The notes under the pieces are model-generated. The model ran no database searches. It was not told the origin of the DNA and saw only the letters and a program-made list of their open reading frames with translations. From contig NC_085876.1 in NCBI RefSeq assembly GCF_034702125.1, forward strand, positions 18,604,014 to 18,668,013: 64,000 nt of DNA, written 5' to 3'. Made by a program: the position numbers and the translations under genes. Source of the stretch: Engraulis encrasicolus. Its lineage: Eukaryota; Chordata; Actinopteri; Clupeiformes; Engraulidae. This document shows, in pieces, positions 23,701 to 32,700 of this stretch; position 1 is the stretch's first letter, and the number at the start of each line of letters is the position of its first letter.

Positions 23701-26700
23701 GCTTTCAAAGTGGGGGCCGGGGACCCCTGGGGGGCGCAAGAGGGTACCAGGGGGGGGCACAGTTGGTTGGAAGGGAAAGTACAGCAAAACAAAAATCATT
23801 GAATAAATTGTTTCCTGCTGTAGATGGATTTAAGAATGCAGGAATGTCATTGACTTGTGAAAGGTGGTGCATAGAAGAAATAAAAAATAGTATGGTACGG
23901 CCCATGTTTGGGGGGCCTTGGCTGAAATCTACTGGTAGGCTATATGGGGCATTGTGTAATGAGCTGGGAAAGTTTCATGGGTATTGACTGAAGAACCTCT
24001 CTTACGGTAGGGACACATAGCAGGCGAAACGAGTGAGGCGAAGAGAGGCGGAATTCACTGACAACTCAACCAGAGAGAGAGTAGAGAGAGAGAGGTTCCA
24101 TTGGCCCATTGTTTCCGGGTTCTATTATTGCAAGGGGGGGGGTTGGGGGAAATCCCCCTTTAGGCAGACCTAGGCAGACCTAAGGACTGTTCTATTCAAT
24201 GCTAGGAGCATTATGACACGTCCCTTTAGGCAGACCGGAACCTGGTCACGTTAGGTGCCCATAGAAACCTATTATGTTGGCATATCTCTATATAAAGAAT
24301 CTCTGGCTCAACCGTCATCAGGTTGTCGCGGCGAATGGAATGGAATGGAACAGTTATGTTGTTGATTTGATTGGGCCGCGGCAGGCGAATTCGCTCCTCA
24401 TTTGCATAACATTAAACTTTGTTTAATAATTTTGCTTCGCTTCGCTCCTGTTGGCTTGCTTTCGCCTGCCCTCACCTCTCTCATAGGAGTTCACTTGGCC
24501 AAATTCGCGTCTATGTGTCCCTACTCTTATTCTTAGCACAGAGCAGCTGGCCAGCTGACAGGGGGGGACAAAGGGGCACATTGTCCCGGGCCCAGAAAGA
24601 TGTGGGGCCCAGAATCAAATCCTAGTTATATTGTATGCATATAAAGGGGGGCCCTTTCAGATGGTTTTGTCCTGGGCCCAGCCAAAGCTGTCAGTGGCCC
24701 TGCAGAGCAGTGTTTATCTTACATGGTTAACCTGCATGTTGCATCATTATTTGTAGGTGCAAAAAATGTAGCATTTTTTTATTTTTATTTATTTACATTT
24801 TGTTAAGGCATGAGTAGCCCATATTGTGGATGATTGTGCCTGATGTGAGTATACTAGACTGAGTAAGCATTACACTGAGTTGAGGGTTTTTATCCAAAGA
24901 AACAATTGAGGGGGGAGTCTCTGTGTGCCAAGCAAATACGAGATTAGAGAATAAATCCAATGAGAAGTCTGTGGTGCACCTAGATCGAATGTTTTGTGAG
25001 TAAAGTGAGGAGAAGTTTCTGTCCTGTCCATGCAAACAAGACCTGTCACCTCGGAAGAAGTGAAAGATTAGATGAACCGCTCTTTTGGAATTAAAAGAAC
25101 TGGAGTTTGTTTGGTGTCATCATGCGTCTTTACTTGCCAAGTTCAGCTTTTATTAAACAAGACACAAATTGGAGATGAGTAATCTCTCTTTCTAGATTCC
25201 TATTGGCTGGTGACGGATTCCGACATCGGCTTGCACAGACCTGTTAAAGTCAAGGGTTTGTGTCTGACAGGGAGTGTTGGCTTTTCGAGTTTTGCGCTGT
25301 CTACCACTTGGCGACTTGACCACAGGATTTTATGCATGTCACGAAGCGGAGCCACCTTACTTTGCCATGTTTTTCGCCAGAAGAATCAGAGAGACACCGC
25401 TATTTACGCCCAAGTACAGCTGTGGCTTGGTAACGTCGTTCTTTTGGCACTTTCTCGTATTGTATTAAAGTAGCCAGGCAGAACTAGCCTAGTTCTATCT
25501 GTTGGTGTGTGTGCGTTGGGTGTTTCGGTGAAGGGTTTTTGCAGATTTGGGGAGCTTAGCGAGTTGGGAGACGTGGCGAAAACGTGTGAAAACGTTCGCT
25601 ATTTGCGCGCGTTATCACCTGTTCCAAACCAACATCAGTCGCTTCAAATAACTTTTGTAGCGGTGGGTTACGTCGTCAACTTGATATACGACGCCAAATG
25701 GAATGGGTTATGAGTTAACCAAAACGGCACACACTTGTAAACACGTTCGTGTTAGTTCTGGCATCTTCAAAACACTGTCATTTCGTAAAATGTCAGTCAT
25801 GAGATCATATCGCAGCAGATAAACATATGTTTGCTTCTGCGCGCGTAACAGAGGCCTATTTTAATGTGAAATCAGATTTGTAAAGTTAATTGCTTCTAAA
25901 TCTAAATGCAGTATTGAGGATGCACCATCTCCCAGTGCATTATACTTCTGTTATTTTTTATTTAGCCCTATCTATGTGAGGCTAACCTACATTTACCCTG
26001 GTCCACACGTGCGGATTAGTCTCGTAGGCTATTTGCGCACATCAGCAATTCGCCAGACAGCAGTTGCGCTCTTGTTGCGAAGATTTTCTCCAAATTCTTT
26101 TTTTTCCTTTTGGATAAACTGTGTTGAGTAATTATGTGGAGCTGCATGGACATGCACTGCACACTACAACTGTCCGTTGCTTGCCATGTATACATTTAGA
26201 ATATCATTGATATTGCCGTTGTTTTACATTGCAAAACATCTCTCCCTACGAAAGGGAGAGTGGGTGATCGGATCTCTCAGACTGATTTTTTTTTTTTTTT
26301 CGATTCTGTAGATCAGTGTTTCCCAACCTTTTTTGACTTGTGTACCCCCTAAGCCTTTTTGTTGTACCTTGAGTACCCCCTATCCCATGCTCTCTATATA
26401 TATTCCTTTATCCCAGTATGACTACTCTATTCAATTGTCATTATCACATTTTTCCGCGTACCCCCTGAGGTGTGATCGCGTACCCCTAGTGGTACACGTA
26501 CCCCTGGTTGGGAAACACTGCTGTAGATGACAGAGGGGGGGGGGGTCATTTGATGGGCATGGCCCTGATGAAGGATGCATGGTCTTTTTTCCTTGTTGGG
26601 AAGGGAACCCGTTCTTCACATGCTTTTGCTCTCTGCTCTCTGTCTTAAAGTTTTACCAGTGGTGCGCAACATGGATTCAGGAGCTATAATCAATCCAGTG

Positions 26701-29700
26701 CACATATTCCATAAGACCCGGTTTTACCTGTCCAATTAGGGCATTTGAACATTTGGAATATGTGGAATTGGATTGTACTGTAGCTGCATATTCCAGGATC
26801 CCCATCACGGAATTTTACACTATGCTCACTAACAGCTGGATTTCTGTAACCTACTTCTAGGTGAACAACAACATAACAAGCTACTAGATCTACTAACCGC
26901 TATCCTGATCTAACTCCAACGATTTTTTTTATACAATCACAGCAAAGCCCCTCTCTCATCCACGAACATGTGGAGACAGCAAATGCTGATTCAACAGGCG
27001 TTGCCGTTTTTTAACTTTTCTACTATAATTTAGCCATTTCATAAAGCTATTTTTAACTTTTTTGGGAAGAGTGCCTTGAATACTTCAACTCCTTTGCTGA
27101 TTCAACAGGATTTTGATCGATTCAAACAGAGGAGGGAGGGCGCTCCCTTAATTTTTCTGCTAACAATCATTGGCTTTGTCCCGCTGCACCGGATCCCCTT
27201 CACCCTAACCTAACCCCCACTGACCCCCAGCCCCAGGGCAGTCAAAAGGTACCACCACCACCACCACCACCACCGACGCCTGCTCTCCCTGTGTGTGTGT
27301 GTAACAGGTAGTGTCGGTGACCGAGTACTACAGGCGGATTGACGCCCTTAACAGCGAGGACCTGCGCTCGCTCTGCAAACGTCTACAGGTGCACAGTCAG
27401 CTACTCTGCCATACAAAGGCAAAGTGCAGTAACTACAACAATGCTGAAACTGAGAAAAACACCTTCAAAGTCTTGGTATTGTTGGATATTGCAGTTGCTG
27501 CAAATTCGAATTCGCAATATCTTTAAAACTGAACACATTTGAATCATAAGGCTATGCCACAAGTTAAAGCAGACATGATAAAGACCATTTTTTTGTCTCA
27601 ACTCAATTTTGAAGCAATGTGTAGTTACAGTTACTGCACTTTGCCTTTGTATGGTAGTAACAGTTCCCCTTGCGCTCACACACTGACCTCCGCAGTCTGC
27701 CAATCTTTTATTAGGAGGACTATTCAGAAAAAAAGTGAACTGAAATTCTGAGAGGACTCTGAGGAGGAGCACCTCTAAAAGTCTGTCCTGTCCACCAACT
27801 CAACTTTAGGGCCTTTGGTCTTTATCTGTGGTCTCCAAATGGCGGCCTGCGGGCCAGATCCGGCCCTGGAATGGTCAACGTTTGGCCCGGCATGAGGTTC
27901 GAACAAATGAAAACGTACATGTGTGCTATCTGTGGCCTTACGGTTGGGTGATTTCTTTGGCCCTCAACCTGATTTGCACTACATAATTTGGCCCTTGGGG
28001 GAAAATTATTGGAGACCAGTCGACTAAACCCTTTACCCTACTTTGATAGCTCCGGCTTAATCTCAATCATCTCCTTTTGGTTCCATTTTTAGTCGCATTT
28101 AAACAGCATTTTTGCCTCATCACTGAGCTGCTGAAAGGGCAGCTGCAAGCATGAGTTAACATTTTGAAGTTGATTGGTTTTGGTTGGGGCCGGGGTGGTG
28201 GGAACTTAATGCTAGGACTTCTACTAATTAGCAGACTGCTGTGGCCTTTGAGGAGATGGAGGAACTCTGAGATTGGCCAGAAAGTTTGAAATGCCAAAGG
28301 ATGCAAACGATTGATTTCACTTTTTTTTTTAGAAAAAATAAACTAATAAATACCCTTCCCGTTCCCGGCCCTCTTCCGTCATTCCCCGAGCGCAACCTCA
28401 CCTTAGCCGTCAGAACGCATTTCTATTCATTTATTTAACTTTCGACTTGACTGTTGAAATGATACGGGGTGGGGAGCACCCCAGGGTTAAGAAACACGTT
28501 TTTGTCTCAGTGTCTTGTGTAATACTAATGGAAGAACACTGTTTTAGTGTTTAGAAGCTTTAGAAGCCGTGTAAGTAAAAAAAATAGGCCATACACAGTG
28601 ACAAAGTCAGGCATATACGCACTGACTGGAGAACAGTGAGCTCTGCACTGCGCTTCTTGGACTGGGTTCTGCCCCAAGCTGGTAGGAGACCTCTCCACAA
28701 AGTGCGGTGCAGACTACATGACTAAGCGCAAGCCTTCATCCATTCAACTCCATGGGTGCAAGTCAATAACACAACTTGAGTCGTTTCCTCTGTCTTTCAG
28801 CCTCATGATGCTGGGCCCAACATGTCTGACATCTTAATACAAAAGGCTATTTTGCTATATTAATAATCTTTGTGTGTCTAATCAGTTTCGTGTTCATTTG
28901 CAATCAGGATGTGTATTTGGGGGTAAAGCACCCAAAAATCCATCCTGTTCTGCTCTACAACTGAGAAACCTTATTTTTTCCCACCGGACACCAAGACATA
29001 AGGCAGTGTGAAATGACTGGAGTGGTGACGTTGACTTGAACTTCCTGAGGTTTTATTGATGGGGATTCCTCATCTTTACCTATCCGCAGCCATTTTCTAA
29101 CATTTTTTTCTATGATATGAACCTTGTGTGGCCTTCTTAAGCCGCATCTAACATGTAATACCCTAAAACCATTGGCTTTGACATGGTGCAAACATCCAAG
29201 AGTGAAAAAGTTGACATGGAAGACATTTCTGAAACATTTTTAGCTGATTGTTTGTCTTTCAAATTCATAAAAGAAAACATACATAGTTTTTTTCTGTGCT
29301 TCTTGGATATTTGCCTTTGGTTTCCTTTGCATTGATGCTGCTGCTCCTCTCCTTTACTCTTGTTTTAACCCTTTAACCCCTTTTAAAACCTGCCTCAGAT
29401 AAGACAATGCTGAAGTTATAGGGAAAGCTGAATACAACTTGAACCCCCCTCCAGCATGGCAGCGACCCCCACCCCCACCCACCCTCCACAAACAATCCCC
29501 ACCCAACCCTCCCGATATACATCTAAATCGAAGATGTATATATGACCTCTGCCCTACAACATTGCCGTGTGACTCCTACTCCTAAACTCCCACCTTATCC
29601 TGAATCCTCTTAACCCCTACCCCATCCCCACCCCCACCTCAGACTCCTAAAACCCTCATAGTATCCCATGCAGAGTGCTGTGTGCTTTGTTTGAAATCCT

Positions 29701-32700
29701 TTTCTCTTCTCCCTCGTGTCTCTGTCCCCTCCTCTTCATAAGACTAGGAGTATGCATATCCCACCTCTCTGAGGCCAGGTGCAGGACAAAGGCGCATTTG
29801 ATAGTGGAAAAAGTAAAAGTCCGCACACTGTATCTCCGCTTTGAAAATGTATTTAGGTCATACAACATTTCGACCCAACAGGGTCTTCATCAGGCATGTG
29901 AAGACCCTGTTGGGTCGAAATGCTGTATGACCTAAATACATTTCAAAGCGGAGCTACAGTGTGCGAACTTCTACTTTTTCCTCTGTCCCCTCCTCTCCTC
30001 TCCTCTCCCTCCATGTGGGTCTTGTTGCACCACACCACCACTCTCACACTGATGTGTGGCCTCTGTCCCCTCCTCAGATCACCACCAAGGCAGAGGTCAA
30101 CTCCAAACTCAGCCCTGGCAGCAGGCCTGAGCCGGAGCCAGAGGTGTTTAGGCCCAACCTGAGCGAGCCCAGTGACTTGTTACAGACCGACCAGATTGAG
30201 AAGGTGAGACGGATTTTATTTCTCATGGATGTTTGTTAACCCATTTTAACCTAACGCACCTGCAAAAAAACCCGCCTGCTGAATGCCTAAGCTCTGTTTG
30301 GGGAAAAGGTGCCCTTTTAAAAACCTAAATATCTGAGCCTCTGAAGCACACAAAAAGTGTGAAATAAGTTGTATTTAAAAGCCACTACCCTCATCTTGCA
30401 TTAGAATGTGTTCATTCAGCTCTAACATACCCACATTTTTCATGAAAAAAACCCTCAAATTTCATGACCCTGTATGCTGCGTCAATGCAGCAACGCATAC
30501 ACAGCATCCAGTATAAATGGGTCAATAAAGATGCATTCATTAGATCGTAGCTGTCAGGATTATTTAACCAAAAATTAGCCCATTTTAATATCCCACCTAC
30601 AGTAAATGTAAAGCTGGAATTGGGTTTGTGAAATGACATTTGTTTGTGAGAAGGTGAGAAGGATCTTGTTAGATGGAGTTTGATTATGGATGCTTTTAAG
30701 ACTAAATCATTTTCTATCAAGGTTTGTCATCGCTAAAACACGTTTTCTTTATTTCTTTTTTACTTTTATTTTTGTGAACCACTTTGAACTGTATCTGTGC
30801 ATGAAAAGGCAGCACTCTACAGATAAACTTGCCTTGCCTTGCCTAAGACGGCAGTTTTCAAAGTAGGGGCCGGGGATCCCTGCGGGGCCGCAGCAGGTTG
30901 AAAAGAAAAGTATTGCGAAACAAAATGGCCTCATTCGTGCCATAGTGAGCACAGCTTTACACACTATATTTACTGTTGTATGGATTTAGGGTTGCACTTA
31001 TCGACTTATGAAAGGGGGTACATGGGAAAAAATACTGTGGCACGATCCATGTCAGGGGGGCCTTGGCTGGCATCTACTGGTATATGGGGGGCTTTGTCAT
31101 GGTAAAGTTTGGGAACCCCTGGCCTAAGAGAGGACACACTTCATCCAAAGCAGACCATTTCAATCCACAACCTAAATGTAGCAGCTGTTGCATAGTAGTT
31201 AGGAAAGTGGACTTAGGATCAGACGGTTGCAGGTTCGAATCCCACCCTTACCCATCCTCCCTACACCTTTTATCCTTGGCTGAAGTGCCCTTCAGCAAGG
31301 CACCTAACCCTACATTGCTCCAGGAACTGTAACCAATACCCTGTATCTAAATAACTGTAAGTTCTGTCAGAATCACTCTAGTCAAAAATGAGACATGAAA
31401 CAGAGATACATTTCGGAAGCTTTATTTCTGAATGCAGACATTTTTGTTTGGCGGTATGGCTCTGTTCGGAGGAAGTTCCCTGGCTTCTCTATGAGCTCCA
31501 TGGAAGCCAAGACAGGAAACAGCAGTGCCTTCCATTTAGCTGGTAAGGCAACATACCCCCTAGAACAGAGTAAGCAACAATGACAACAGTATGACATTGT
31601 TTGGCAATGATTAGTCTGGTGGAGCAGGGGAGGTGGTGGGTGCAAAACAAGCAGCAAAAAGCAATGACAGGAAAACAAATTCGGTAGTTTAAGTAAAGCG
31701 CGCCAAAGGTCAGCATCCAATTGCGAGCAGCAGCTGATTAACCAAAGCACAGCTGATTCGTGGAGAGCTGTATGGGTTGGGTCGTCGTCAGCCAGTAGGC
31801 AATAGGGCGCGTTGACTACGTGGTCTGCCAGAGCTATCGCAGGTTGCTCGATTCGCTTTGGATGAAGGTGTCAGCGTAAGTGTAATGTAATAAATGTAAA
31901 ATTTTGATTGAACTACTGTGATCAAATTCAATTTCACAAGTACAAACTGCTACATTTGTTGTTTTCTTTTTCATAACCATCCTGCATACTGAATACTCTT
32001 CCCCATAACTGGAATGCACAACACTACCTCTTTTTTAATATATGTTCTATGTATGTCTGCTGTTGCCCAGTCTTGCACTTTATATGTCTGTATGGGTATT
32101 GTATAGGTACTCTAGGTGTAATGTATGTATACTGTCTATGTCTAATTGTCTATGTCCACACCTAGAGTCTAGACTCTAGAGTCTATGTCTGTCTGCATGG
32201 GAAAGTAAGAAACGTAATTTCAATTCTTTGTATGACCAGCGCATGTAAAGAAATTGACAATAAAACCGACTTGACTTGACTTGATAACCATCCTGCGTAC
32301 TGAATACTCTTCCCCATGTGCCCTCTGTAGCTGTCTAAGAACCTGCCTCCTCGGACGATAGGCTACCCGTGGAGCTTAGCCTTCAGCACCTCCAAGCACG
32401 GCATGAGCATCAAGACCCTGTACCGCATCATGCAAGGCCTCGACTCCCCAGTCCTCCTGGTCGTCAAAGACAACGACGGACAGGTGAGTCTAATGTACTC
32501 TGAATATAGCTTTTCTCAACGGGGGCTTTACACCCCCCCAGGGGGCGTTGAGGAGCCCTAGGGGGATGTTCAGAAAGATGCAGCTGAGAGGGGATGGTGG
32601 TGTATACTGCCCTACAATATCAGAACGCAGTATCTTGAAAATGGTCGAAAATGGGTTTAGACCGCAAATTGGCTTTAAAATACCTTCTTTTTCTTGTGTT

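Noticed and set aside
24332..24360. GGAATGGAATGGAAC as satellite III
   Set aside because: Only three short units inside a MITE; too small to call.
31185..31260. tRNA gene candidates from B-box-like GGTTCGAATCCC motifs (also 8739, 9420, 21870, 61960)
   Set aside because: No complete cloverleaf; followed by SINE bodies, so these are tRNA-derived SINEs.
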